Assembly: GCF_027158205.1 (NCBI RefSeq)
Contig: NZ_JAPVLU010000016.1
Span: forward strand, 62,001 to 126,000
DNA from: Streptomyces sp. H39-S7
Lineage (GTDB): Bacteria; Actinomycetota; Actinomycetes; Streptomycetales; Streptomycetaceae
Reading direction: 5' to 3'
Length of the DNA: 64,000 nt
In this document: piece after piece, positions 7,776 to 15,881 of the stretch
Numbering within the stretch: the first letter of the stretch is position 1
Layout of the letters: every line of letters starts with the position of its first letter
Program-made: the position numbers and the translations under genes
The notes under the pieces: generated by a model
The model's database searches: none
What the model saw: the letters and a program-made list of their open reading frames with translations, nothing else
Told to the model about the DNA's origin: nothing

Positions 7776-9284
7776 TCAGCGCCCGGTGCCCGCCTTGGAG
7801 CGGGCCTTGAAGGCGGCCTTGCGGGCGGTCTTGGCGACCGACTTGTCGGGGTGCAGCCGCCCCATCGCCTCCAGGACATCCGACGTGGCCGGGTGGTCGA
7901 CGCGCCACACCGCGTCGAAGAAGCCGTCGTGCTGGGCGACGAGGCCGGTCACGAGTTCGGCCAGCAGCTCGGGGGCGTGCTCCGAGTCGAGCTGCGCGGC
8001 CAGGGTGTCGACGGTCAGCCAGAACACCATCGCCTCGTCCGGCGCGGGCACGTCCCGCGCTCCGTGCTCGGTCAGCCACACCCGGGCGAGGCCGCCGAGC
8101 TGCCGGTCGTCGAGCACCTCGCGCAGCGCGGGTTCCGCGTCGGTGCCGAGCAGGCTGAGGGTCTGCTGGCACATCAGCCGGCGGCCGGGCGCGCCCAGGT
8201 CGTCGCCGGTGGACGCCGCGAGCAGTTCGCGCGCCGCCTCGTCGGACTTGCGGCCGTCGAGCCACAGTTCGGCCTCGGTGCGGGCCGCCTGGTCCGGGTA
8301 GTCGGTCATCGCGTCCAGGAGCACGGCGGCCTCCCGGTCGGCGAGGTCGCCGACGGCGGGCGCGTGGGCGCCCGCGTCGAGCAGCCGGGCGCGGACGCCG
8401 AACACCCCGAGCGGGGTGAGCCGGACCATGCCGTAGCGGGAGATCTCCTCCGGGTCCAGGTCGGCCCCGAGGTCCTGGTCGGCCGCGGCGCCCCCGTCCT
8501 CGTCGCCCTCCTCGATGAGCGCGTCGTCGACCGGCTGATACTCGATCAGGCCGGTGGGGGCGAGCAGCCGGAAGTGGTCGTCCAGCCGCATCATGACCTC
8601 GGTGACCTCCTCGAGGACGTCGTCCGTCGGCTCGGCCATGTCGTCGGGGACGACGAGCGAGGCTGCCAGGACGGGCAGCGGCACGGACTCGTACCCGGCC
8701 TCCTCCATCGCGCTGTACGCGTACAGGTTGGCGAGCGCCGCGTCGAGAAACTCGGCCTCCTCCTCGGGGTCCCAGTCCAGCGCGTCGAGGTCCAGGACGC
8801 CGTCGTCGTCCTGGCCGTCGCCGCCGATGGCGGCGCGCAGGCCCTCGAAGTCCGGTGAGGCTGCTTCGCCGAGGGCGGTCTCGGCGGTGGCGAGCCACAC
8901 CTCCAGGACGTCCTGCGGCTCGCCCGCGGTCAGTTGGGCGAGTGCCTCGCCGGGCAGCGCGCTGCCGGCGGGGTCGCCGGGCTCGGTGGCCTGGGCGGCG
9001 GCCTCGTCGATCTCCAGCTCGACCAGGCCGGTGTCGATCGCGATGCCCCAGGCCTGCGAGGTCTCGGCCAGACCGTCCTGGTCGTCGGCGAGGCCGAGCT
9101 CGGCCGCCGCACGCAGCCGGTCGTCCTCCGTCAGCTCGCCCATGACGTCGACCCGGGTGTCGGGACCGGCCCAACGGGCCAGCCGGACCGCGCGTTCGAG
9201 CAGCGGCACGGTGAGCGCGAGCCGTGCCAGCTCGTCCTCGGGGAGCAGCCGCACAGGCGGCAGGGCGAGGCGGTCAGCGGCCAT
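7776..9284 (-). CDS. Large acidic cytosolic protein, unknown function
   Basis: 502 aa, rich in Asp, Glu, Ala and Leu, with no signal peptide or membrane segment. I do not recognise the family. It reads as helical throughout, with a very acidic middle (LDALDWDPEEEAEF; LIEEGDEDGG) and a short basic tail (AKTARKAAFKARSKAG). The layout recalls large streptomycete proteins of unknown role that carry a winged-helix-like patch (RYGMVRLTPLGVFGVRARL). The start at 9284 (MAADRLALPPV) follows GAGGAG; a longer frame exists but lacks such a site. It is transcribed away from the secreted nuclease gene. Confidence 0.65.
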   Translation of the reverse strand: MAADRLALPPVRLLPEDELARLALTVPLLERAVRLARWAGPDTRVDVMGELTEDDRLRAAAELGLADDQDGLAETSQAWGIAIDTGLVELEIDEAAAQATEPGDPAGSALPGEALAQLTAGEPQDVLEVWLATAETALGEAASPDFEGLRAAIGGDGQDDDGVLDLDALDWDPEEEAEFLDAALANLYAYSAMEEAGYESVPLPVLAASLVVPDDMAEPTDDVLEEVTEVMMRLDDHFRLLAPTGLIEYQPVDDALIEEGDEDGGAAADQDLGADLDPEEISRYGMVRLTPLGVFGVRARLLDAGAHAPAVGDLADREAAVLLDAMTDYPDQAARTEAELWLDGRKSDEAARELLAASTGDDLGAPGRRLMCQQTLSLLGTDAEPALREVLDDRQLGGLARVWLTEHGARDVPAPDEAMVFWLTVDTLAAQLDSEHAPELLAELVTGLVAQHDGFFDAVWRVDHPATSDVLEAMGRLHPDKSVAKTARKAAFKARSKAGTGR

Positions 9285-9469
9285 GGCGGGGTTCTCCTCA
9301 ACAGCGGTGGGGGGTGACGGCGCCGCGCCAGTGGGGCGGCGCGGACCCAGCCTAGACGCGTCGGAAGGCGGCACGTCCGGTTCATCTCCCCTTCAGGGTT
9401 CGTTCCCTTTTCATCCGTTGTCCGGCTCTTGACAACACCTAGGCCTTACAAGGAAATTGACGCGCGTAG

Positions 9470-9514
9470 ACCTTTGCTCCACACACCTTTGCGCCAGAGA
9501 CCTTTGCCCTCACG
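9470..9514. repeat. Three in-phase 15-bp repeats before the nuclease gene
   Basis: Units starting ACCTTTGC occur at 9470-9484, 9485-9499 and 9500-9514, directly before the GGAGG ribosome site of the gene at 9524. A perfect TTGACA at 9429-9434 lies upstream, but I see no good -10 at the right distance. Confidence 0.7.
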
Positions 9515-9523
9515 GAGGCCACG

Positions 9524-11356
9524 TTGACCACCCCTCGCTCCATCGGCGCCATAGCCACCGCCGCGCTCGCGGCCGGGCTGCTCGCCCTGCCGCAGTCCGC
9601 GACCGCGGACACGCCCGCCGCCGACGGCGTGCGCGTTCACGACGTCCAGGGCGCCACCCGGCTCTCGCCGCTGTCCGGCCAGGCGGTCACCGCGGTACCC
9701 GGCATCGTCACCGGTGTCCGCGCCTACGGCTCCTCCAAGGGCTTCTGGATGCAGGACCCGACGCCGGACGCGGACCCGGCGACCAGCGAGGGCGTCTTCG
9801 TCTTCACCAGCTCCAACCCCACGGTGGCGGTCGGCGACTCGGTGACGGTCTCCGGCACGATCAGCGAGTACTACCCGGGCGGCAAGGCCACCGGCGACCA
9901 GTCCGTCACCGAGATCACCAAGCCGGTGGTGACCGTCGTCTCCTCCGGCAACGCGCTGCCCGCCCCGGTGGTCCTGAACAGCGCCGCCGTCCCCGCCGCG
10001 TACGCCCCGGCCGGCGACCCGGCGGCCGGAAACAGCATCGAGGCGCTGCCGCTGCGGCCCGCGGCGTACGCACTGGACCTGTACGAGTCCCTGGAGGGCA
10101 TGAACGTCCAGGTCGCCGACACCCGCGTGGTGGGCGCCACCGACCCGTACTCCGAGCTGTGGGTGACGGTCCGGCCCACGGAGAACCCGACCCCGCGCGG
10201 CGGCACCGTCTACGGCTCCTACGCCAACCAGAACTCCGGCCGGCTGCAGATCCAGTCCCTGATCCCGACGGCCCAGCAGCCCTTCCCGACCGCGAACGTC
10301 GGCGACGTCCTCACCGGCGCCACCGAAGGCCCGCTGGACTTCAACCAGTTCGGCGGGTACACCCTGACCGCCCGCACCATCGGCACCGTCGCCTCCCACG
10401 GGCTGCAGCCGGAGACGACCCGCAAGCAGAGGAAGGACGAGCTGGCGGTCGCGACGTACAACGTCGAGAACCTCGACCCGTCCGACCCGCAGACCAAGTT
10501 CGACCGGCTCGCCGCCGGCGTCGTCACGCACCTCGCCTCGCCCGACATCGTCGCCCTGGAGGAGATCCAGGACAACAACGGCGCCGTCAACGACGGTACG
10601 GTCGCCGCCGACCAGACGGTGAACAAGTTCATCGACGCGATCGTCGCCGCCGGCGGCCCGCGCTACCAGTGGCGCTCCATCGACCCGGCGAACGGCACCG
10701 ACGGCGGTGAGCCCGGCGGCAACATCCGCCAGGCGTTCCTCTACAACCCGGCGCGGGTCTCCTTCACCGAACGGCCCGGCGGCGACGCCACCACCCCCGT
10801 CTGGGTCTCCAGCATCCACGGCAAGGCCGCGCTCAGCGTCTCCCCCGGCCGCATCGCCCCCGGTGACAGCGCCTGGGCCGACAGCCGCAAGCCGCTCGCG
10901 GGTGAGTTCACCTTCCGCGGCAAGCCCGTCATCGTCATCGCCAACCACTTCGCGTCCAAGGGCGGCGACGCGCCCCTGACGAGCCGCGTCCAGCCGGTGG
11001 TGCGCAGCTCCGAGACCAAGCGCCTGCAGCAGTCCGTCCAGGTCAACACGTTCGTGCGGCAGATCCAGGCGGTCCAGAAGGACGCCCGGGTCGTCGTGCT
11101 CGGCGACATCAACGACTACGAGTTCTCCGCCGCCGGGCAGCGCCTCACCGAGGGCCGCGCCCTGAAGGACCTCGTCCTGTCGCTGCGTCCGGGCGAGCGC
11201 TACTCGTACGTCTTCCAGGGCAACTCGCAGGTGCTCGACCACATCCTGGTCAGCCCCTCCCTCGGTTCCCCGGACTACGACGTCGTCCACATCAACGCCG
11301 AGTTCGCCGACCAGGCGAGCGACCACGACCCCCAGGTCGTCCGCGTCCGCCCGTAA
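9524..11356 (+). CDS. Secreted endonuclease/exonuclease/phosphatase family protein
   Basis: 610 aa with a TTG start after GGAGGCCACG. A Sec-type signal covers about residues 1-29 (AIATAALAAGLLALPQSATA, cut before DTPAA). An OB-fold-like domain follows (about 45-290; GFWMQDPTPDAD..TSEGVFVFT). The C-terminal half is an EEP domain: ATYNVENLDPSD, DIVALEEIQDNNG, VIVIANHFASKGGD, LGDINDYEFS and the closing SDHDPQVV with the catalytic His. The order matches secreted ExeM/NucH-like nucleases, so DNA degradation outside the cell is likely; a phosphodiesterase role is possible. It ends in a strong hairpin facing dapD. Confidence 0.85.
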   Translation: MTTPRSIGAIATAALAAGLLALPQSATADTPAADGVRVHDVQGATRLSPLSGQAVTAVPGIVTGVRAYGSSKGFWMQDPTPDADPATSEGVFVFTSSNPTVAVGDSVTVSGTISEYYPGGKATGDQSVTEITKPVVTVVSSGNALPAPVVLNSAAVPAAYAPAGDPAAGNSIEALPLRPAAYALDLYESLEGMNVQVADTRVVGATDPYSELWVTVRPTENPTPRGGTVYGSYANQNSGRLQIQSLIPTAQQPFPTANVGDVLTGATEGPLDFNQFGGYTLTARTIGTVASHGLQPETTRKQRKDELAVATYNVENLDPSDPQTKFDRLAAGVVTHLASPDIVALEEIQDNNGAVNDGTVAADQTVNKFIDAIVAAGGPRYQWRSIDPANGTDGGEPGGNIRQAFLYNPARVSFTERPGGDATTPVWVSSIHGKAALSVSPGRIAPGDSAWADSRKPLAGEFTFRGKPVIVIANHFASKGGDAPLTSRVQPVVRSSETKRLQQSVQVNTFVRQIQAVQKDARVVVLGDINDYEFSAAGQRLTEGRALKDLVLSLRPGERYSYVFQGNSQVLDHILVSPSLGSPDYDVVHINAEFADQASDHDPQVVRVRP

Positions 11357-11363
11357 CACCGCC

Positions 11364-11406
11364 ACGGCCCGGGGCCCCCGCCACACCGGCGGGCGCCCCG
11401 GGCCGT
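11364..11406. terminator. Terminator after the secreted nuclease gene
   Basis: Arms ACGGCCCGGGGC and GCCCCGGGCCGT enclose a second inner stem (CCCGCC / GGCGGG). It begins 8 bp after the TAA stop. Confidence 0.75.
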
Positions 11407-11414
11407 CCTGGGAG

Positions 11415-11448
11415 CGGCGCCGGGTGGGTCTCCACCCGCCCGGCGCCG
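11415..11448. terminator. Terminator after dapD
   Basis: Inverted repeat CGGCGCCGGG...CCCGGCGCCG with an inner GTGGG/CCCAC stem, 5 bp past the dapD stop on the minus strand. Together with 11364-11406 it insulates the convergent pair. Confidence 0.7.
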
Positions 11449-11452
11449 TCGC

Positions 11453-12451
11453 TCAGTTGTGGCTGTGCAGGAGCTCGTTCAGGCCGCCCCACGAGCCGGT
11501 GCGCTGCAGTACCTCGACCGTGCCGGTGGTGGAGTTGCGGCGGAAGAGGAGGTTGTCGGCGCCGGAGAGCTCCAGGGCCTTGACGATCTTGCCGTCCGGG
11601 AGCGTGACGCGGGTCCCGGCGGTGACGTAGAGGCCGGCCTCGACGACGCAGTCGTCACCGAGCGCGATGCCGATGCCCGACTCGGCGCCGAGCAGGCAGC
11701 GCTCACCGACGGAGACGACCTGCTTGCCGCCGCCCGACAGGGTGCCCATGATGGACGCGCCGCCGCCGATGTCGGAACCGTCGCCGATGACGACGCCCTG
11801 CGAGATCCGGCCCTCGACCATGGACGTGCCGACGGTGCCGGCGTTGAAGTTGCAGAAGCCCTCGTGCATCACGGTGGTACCGGCCGCGAGGTGCGCGCCG
11901 AGGCGGACCCGGTCGGCGTCGGCGATGCGGACGCCGGCGGGGGCGACGTAGTCCGTCATGCGGGGGAACTTGTCGACGCCGTAGACGGACAGGTGCAGCC
12001 CCTCGCCGCGGGCGGCGAGTCGCGCGGCGTTGATCCCGGCGACCGGCACCGGGCCGATGGAGGTCCAGGCGACGTTGGCGAGCAGCCCGAACAGGCCTTC
12101 CAGGCTCTGCCCGTTGGGGCGCACCAGGCGGTGGCTGAGCAGGTGCAGGCGCAGGTAGGCGTCGTGCGCGTCGAGCGGCTTGTCGTCGGTCGAGGCGATG
12201 ACGGTACGTACGGCGACGACCTCCACCCCGCGGCGCGGGTCCGGTCCGAGCGCCTTCGACACGGCGGCGCCCAGCAGCTCGGCGGCGCGCTCGGCGGTCA
12301 GCCGCTCGGTGCCGGCCGGACCGGGGTCGGCGACGAGCTCGGGGGCGGGGTACCAGGTGTCCAGGACCGTGCCGTCATCGGCGATGGTGGCAAGGCCGGC
12401 GGCAACGGCGCCGGTGGCGCGGTCAGTGGTCGAAGCGGTCGTGTCAGTCAT
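11453..12451 (-). CDS. dapD: 2,3,4,5-tetrahydropyridine-2,6-dicarboxylate N-succinyltransferase
   Basis: 332 aa. It transfers succinyl from succinyl-CoA to tetrahydrodipicolinate in lysine and meso/LL-diaminopimelate synthesis (cytosol). The C-terminal two thirds is a left-handed beta helix of hexapeptide repeats ([47 protein letters not shown]), with the actinobacterial DapD signature around [22 protein letters not shown]. Length fits the long actinobacterial type. The ATG at 12451 is seven bases after a TAGCGT -10 box, so the transcript is probably leaderless. The alternative GTG three codons upstream is therefore unlikely. Confidence 0.92.
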   Translation of the reverse strand: MTDTTASTTDRATGAVAAGLATIADDGTVLDTWYPAPELVADPGPAGTERLTAERAAELLGAAVSKALGPDPRRGVEVVAVRTVIASTDDKPLDAHDAYLRLHLLSHRLVRPNGQSLEGLFGLLANVAWTSIGPVPVAGINAARLAARGEGLHLSVYGVDKFPRMTDYVAPAGVRIADADRVRLGAHLAAGTTVMHEGFCNFNAGTVGTSMVEGRISQGVVIGDGSDIGGGASIMGTLSGGGKQVVSVGERCLLGAESGIGIALGDDCVVEAGLYVTAGTRVTLPDGKIVKALELSGADNLLFRRNSTTGTVEVLQRTGSWGGLNELLHSHN

Positions 12452-12458
12452 GCCTCGC

Positions 12459-12489
12459 ACGCTAGCCGCTGGCCACGCCCGATGCCCAA
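12459..12489 (-). promoter_or_regulatory. Putative leaderless promoter of dapD
   Basis: TTGGGC (12489-12484), 19 bp, then TAGCGT (12464-12459). Only seven bases separate the -10 from the ATG, which places the start codon at or next to +1. Confidence 0.5.
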
Positions 12490-12591
12490 CCGGCCCGGCA
12501 TGCGGAATGCGGTTTCCGCGCCGCCGTCACCGCGCCGGCGCCCCGCGCACAGCGGCACCGTCCCGAGAACCGCGGCCCCGCGCGCCACCGC

Positions 12592-13161
12592 TCAGCGCGC
12601 AGCGCCGCCGCCCAGCAGGCGGCCGAACATTTCTCGGGCGTACGGGCGGTCGTAGGGGGAGCCGGTCAGGAGGGACTGGAGGCAGATGCCGTCGATGAGG
12701 GCGATCAGGGCGCGGGCGGTGGGCGGGTCGGTGTGGGCGGCGAGGAGGGTGGTGGCCTGGTCGACCCATTCCGCCGCGATGGGGCGGACCGCCTCCCGGC
12801 GGAGGGCGGCGAGGTAGAGGTCGTAGTCCCGTGCGATCAGGGTGCGGTCGCCGGTGAGCCAGACCTCCAGCAGGCGGGACAGCTCGTTCGCGAGGGCAGC
12901 CGAAGAGGCCGGGCCCGGACCTGGGACGGCGAAGAGCGGGCTGTCCCGGATGGACTGGGCGAAACCCTCGTTGGACTGCCGGAGCGCCGCGACGAGCAGA
13001 TCGTCGAGGGTCGCGAAGTGGTAGGTCGTCGAGCCGAGCGGCACGTCCGCCTCGGCGGCGACCGAGCGGTGGCTCAGCCCGGCGATACCGCGGGCGCCGA
13101 CCACCCGGATCGCGGCGTCGATGATGCGCCCGCGCCGCTCGGGGTCGTAGCGGCGGGCCAT
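12592..13161 (-). CDS. TetR-family transcriptional regulator
   Basis: 189 aa. The N-terminal 60 residues form a TetR DNA-binding domain (GRIIDAAIRVVGARGIAGLSHRSVAAEADVPLGSTTYHF), followed by a helical ligand domain with a patch near ALIDGICLQSLL typical of TetR_C domains. Its ATG overlaps the TGA of the SMR efflux gene (ATGA at 13163-13160), so the two are translated together. It most likely represses that gene and itself through the palindrome at 13481-13520 and responds to an effluxed cation. Confidence 0.88.
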   Translation of the reverse strand: MARRYDPERRGRIIDAAIRVVGARGIAGLSHRSVAAEADVPLGSTTYHFATLDDLLVAALRQSNEGFAQSIRDSPLFAVPGPGPASSAALANELSRLLEVWLTGDRTLIARDYDLYLAALRREAVRPIAAEWVDQATTLLAAHTDPPTARALIALIDGICLQSLLTGSPYDRPYAREMFGRLLGGGAAR

Positions 13162-13481
13162 CAGTGCGACCCGCCGAGGTTGAGCACGATGACGCCCGCG
13201 ATCACCAGCAGCACCCCGAGGACCTTCGCGGCGTTCGCCGTCTCCCCCAGGAAGGCCATGCCGATCGCCGCGATGGTCGCGGTGCCGACCCCCGCCCAGA
13301 TCGCGTACGCGGTACCGACCTCGACCGTCTTCAGCGTCTGCGCGAGCAGCGTGAAGGCGATGACGTAGCCGGTGATCGTGACCGCGGACGGCCAGAGCCT
13401 GCTGAAACCGTCGCTGTACTTCATCGCCGTGGTGCCGAGTATCTCGGCGATGATGGCGCCGCCCAGCATGATGTACCCCAT
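13161..13481 (-). CDS. Small multidrug resistance (SMR) efflux protein
   Basis: 106 aa, four predicted membrane helices. The pattern GYIMLGGAIIAEILGTTAMKYSDGF contains the membrane-embedded Glu (about residue 13) that binds proton and substrate in SMR pumps. AYAIWAGVGT and VLGVLLVIAGVIVLNL are also typical (EmrE/Mmr type). It should export quaternary ammonium or other lipophilic cations as a dimer. The start at 13481 gives the standard SMR length; a longer frame adds an unlikely N-terminal tail. No clear ribosome binding site is seen, and the start codon lies at the edge of a 40-bp palindrome. Confidence 0.88.
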   Translation of the reverse strand: MGYIMLGGAIIAEILGTTAMKYSDGFSRLWPSAVTITGYVIAFTLLAQTLKTVEVGTAYAIWAGVGTATIAAIGMAFLGETANAAKVLGVLLVIAGVIVLNLGGSH

Positions 13482-13520
13482 GTGTACGAGCGTACGCAAC
13501 GATACGTACGCCCGTACACA
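13481..13520. promoter_or_regulatory. 40-bp palindromic operator at the SMR gene start
   Basis: Two 16-base arms, TGTGTACGAGCGTACG (13481-13496) and CGTACGCCCGTACACA (13505-13520), pair at 15 of 16 positions around an 8-base centre. The repeated GTACG cores and the position over a minus-strand TATCGT -10 (13504-13499) and the start codon fit a TetR operator. Confidence 0.7.
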
Positions 13521-13528
13521 GGATGCGG

Positions 13529-14917
13529 TCAGCTCACCGTGAACCACGTCGCCCGGGACTTCTTCCACTCCGCGTGGGTGAGGTCCTTCGCCTCGGTGCC
13601 GTCGCCGTACAGGTCGGCCGAGCCGCCGTCGGTGATCAGCTGCGCGCGGGCACCCGGCACGGTCAGGTCCGGGACGTCCACGACGGCCTCCCAGCCGCCC
13701 GCGTCACTCGTCGGCAACTGGACCCGCTGGACCGGGGCGTGGCCCGCGACTCCGTCCCACGAGTAGAGCGCGTACGGGTCGCTGTTGTCGTCGGCCGCCC
13801 AGGAGCCCGCCACGATCAGGTACTGGTCGGCGGCGTTCCTGCGGAGGTCGCGGATGCTGAGGCCGCCCAGGTCGAGCTCGATCGGGGCGCCGAAGACGGC
13901 CTTCGTGCCGGTGACGACCTTGTCGATGTTGGTGACCGGCACGAGCAGCGCCTTGCCGCCCGGCACGTGCGGGGCCAGCGGGGCGCGGAAGCCGATGTAC
14001 GCGGTGGTGGTGCTGCCGGGCGCGAACTCCAGGCCCTCGACGTTGAACCCGTCGATCTGCTTGGGCACCTCGCCCGGCGCGGCGCCGGCCGCGAAGCCGT
14101 AGCGGTTGCCGTTGGCCTTGTCCCAGGCGATCAGGTCGGCGCGCAGGTTCTTGTACTTGCCGCCCAGCGCGAGCTGGGTGCTCGCCCCCGAGCCGGTCAC
14201 CGTCGTGGTGAACAGCGTCGCGCGGTCGGGCCTGATCTCGCCGTCCTTGTTGTTGCCCAGCGAGCCGGTCCAGTAGATCGTGTTGCCGACCCGGGCCGCC
14301 GCCTCGATGTCGATCTCCTTGGAGACCCCGAGCGAGGAACTGAAGTCCCAGGTGCGCACCGGAGCGCCGGACGCGGCGCGGTCGTACAGCCGCAGCGTGT
14401 TGGACTCGTCGTCGGCCACGACGGCGTAGCCGCCGCCGACGTCCACCGCGGCGGAGGCGTCGGACGAACCGGTGAAGTAGCGGGTGTCGGCGGAGAACTG
14501 GACCGCCGGCGAGGCCGCGTAGTGCAGCGTCTTCGTCGCGGTCTTGCCGCCGAGGCCGGTGACCTTCAGCGTCAGGTCGGTGTACCCGGTGGCGTGCGCG
14601 GCCACCGCGACCCTGCGCGCTCCCCCGGTCCCGGTCACCGTGACGTCGCCCGTCCCCGCGACGGCGGACTTCGAGCTGGCGGAGGCGGCCACCGTGAGCG
14701 CCGACGCCTCGGCACCGCTCTGCGAGACCGTCGCCGTGACCACGGGGTCGCCGCTCGCGCCGACCGCCCCCGACAGGTACGCGGCGGAGAGCGTGATGAC
14801 GGGCGTGCCGTAGCTCGCGGCGTGGGCGGGGGCGGCGAGGCCCATGGCGCCCAGGGCGAGAGCGGCCGCCGCGGCCAGACCGGCCCTGCGCACGGACGGG
14901 GAAACGTAAGGCTGCAC
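13529..14917 (-). CDS. Secreted propeller-like protein (DUF3616-like), function unknown
   Basis: 462 aa with a GTG start after GAAGGG. A Sec signal covers about residues 1-33 (RRAGLAAAAALALGAMGLAAPAHA). Residues 35-135 look like an Ig-type beta domain rich in Thr/Val/Ala. The rest is repeat-like beta sequence (GGGYAVVADDESNTLRLYD; EIDIEAAARVGNTIYWTGS; GFNVEGLEFAPG; GGWEAVVDVP), which resembles DUF3616 or esterase-like-phytase propellers. I infer an extracellular hydrolase or binding protein but see no certain active site. Codon use is like that of its neighbours. Confidence 0.65.
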   Translation of the reverse strand: MQPYVSPSVRRAGLAAAAALALGAMGLAAPAHAASYGTPVITLSAAYLSGAVGASGDPVVTATVSQSGAEASALTVAASASSKSAVAGTGDVTVTGTGGARRVAVAAHATGYTDLTLKVTGLGGKTATKTLHYAASPAVQFSADTRYFTGSSDASAAVDVGGGYAVVADDESNTLRLYDRAASGAPVRTWDFSSSLGVSKEIDIEAAARVGNTIYWTGSLGNNKDGEIRPDRATLFTTTVTGSGASTQLALGGKYKNLRADLIAWDKANGNRYGFAAGAAPGEVPKQIDGFNVEGLEFAPGSTTTAYIGFRAPLAPHVPGGKALLVPVTNIDKVVTGTKAVFGAPIELDLGGLSIRDLRRNAADQYLIVAGSWAADDNSDPYALYSWDGVAGHAPVQRVQLPTSDAGGWEAVVDVPDLTVPGARAQLITDGGSADLYGDGTEAKDLTHAEWKKSRATWFTVS

Positions 14918-15013
14918 GAGGAGTGCCCTTCGACGTCGCGGATGTCGTCGCAAACGCTCGGGCACGGCCGCCAACGAGGGACCCCCGCAGGGCATACGTC
15001 AGGCGAACAACGG

Positions 15014-15050
15014 CGGACGGCCCGTACGCGCGAGGCGTACGGGCCGTCCG
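15014..15050. terminator. Terminator of the suf operon
   Basis: Perfect 16-base arms (CGGACGGCCCGTACGC and complement) with a 5-base loop, 18 bp past the sufT stop on the minus strand. Confidence 0.8.
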
Positions 15051-15068
15051 GAGCAATCGCGGAAAGGG

Positions 15069-15410
15069 CTAGCCGATGTTGAAGCCGAGCGCCCGCAGCT
15101 GCTCGCGACCGTCGTCGCTGATCTTGTCCGGGCCCCACGGCGGCATCCAGACCCAGTTGATCTTGAGGTCGGCGACGATGCCGTCGGTCGCCGAACGCGC
15201 CTGGTCCTCGATGACGTCGGTCAGCGGGCAGGCCGCCGAGGTGAGCGTCATGTCCAGCGTCGCGACGTTGGAGTCGTCGACGTGGATGCCGTAGATCAGG
15301 CCCAGGTTGACGACGTCGATGCCCAGCTCGGGGTCGACGACGTCGTACAGCGCCTCGCGCACTTCCTCCTCGGAAGCGGGCTTGGTCGTCACGTCTGCGT
15401 TGTCGGTCAT
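15069..15410 (-). CDS. sufT: Fe-S cluster assembly factor, SufT/DUF59 (MIP18) family
   Basis: 113 aa. A single DUF59 domain: VREALYDVVDPELGIDVVNLGLIYGI, then TSAACPLTD with the conserved Cys, and WVWMPPWGPDKISDDG. Members help mature or deliver Fe-S clusters to client proteins. Its ATG overlaps the sufU stop (ATGA), it follows GGGAGACCGC, and it is the last gene of the suf operon. This places it in the same pathway. Confidence 0.88.
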   Translation of the reverse strand: MTDNADVTTKPASEEEVREALYDVVDPELGIDVVNLGLIYGIHVDDSNVATLDMTLTSAACPLTDVIEDQARSATDGIVADLKINWVWMPPWGPDKISDDGREQLRALGFNIG

Positions 15411-15871
15411 GCGGTCTCCCTCGCCGTGCCATTCGCCAGTGCCTGCGATGTGGCGTCTTTCCACGCCATCCAGCTCAGCAGGGCACACTTCACACGCGCC
15501 GGGTACTTGGAGACGCCGGCGAACGCGACCGCGTCCTCCAGCACCTCTTCCATCGCGTCGTCCGGTTCTACCTTGCCCTTCGACTGCATGAGCTCCAGGA
15601 AGACCTCCTGGACCTTCAGCGCGTCGTCCAGCTCGCGACCGACCACCAGCTCGTTCAGCACCGAGGCGCTGGCCTGACTGATCGAGCAGCCCTGTCCCTC
15701 GTAGGAGACGTCCACGATCTTCGAGCCGTCGAGCTTGACCCGCAGCGTGATCTCGTCACCGCACGTCGGATTGACGTGGTGCACCTCGGCGTCGCCGTCG
15801 CGCAGACCGCGCCCGTGCGGGTGCTTGTAGTGGTCCAGGATCACTTCCTGGTACATCGAATCCAGCTTCAC
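15407..15871 (-). CDS. sufU: SUF system scaffold/sulfur acceptor SufU
   Basis: 154 aa. Zinc-dependent partner that accepts persulfide sulfur from SufS. The ligand set is visible: Cys37 and Asp39 in NPTCGDE, Cys62 in GQGCSIS and Cys129 in VKCALL. The length and the insert before the last Cys mark it as SufU rather than IscU. It starts 10 bp after sufS. Confidence 0.93.
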   Translation of the reverse strand: MKLDSMYQEVILDHYKHPHGRGLRDGDAEVHHVNPTCGDEITLRVKLDGSKIVDVSYEGQGCSISQASASVLNELVVGRELDDALKVQEVFLELMQSKGKVEPDDAMEEVLEDAVAFAGVSKYPARVKCALLSWMAWKDATSQALANGTARETA

Positions 15872-15881
15872 CAGTCAGCCC

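Noticed and set aside
9470..9514. CRISPR-like array
   Set aside because: Units are directly adjacent 15-mers without spacers and only partly conserved; no cas genes are near.
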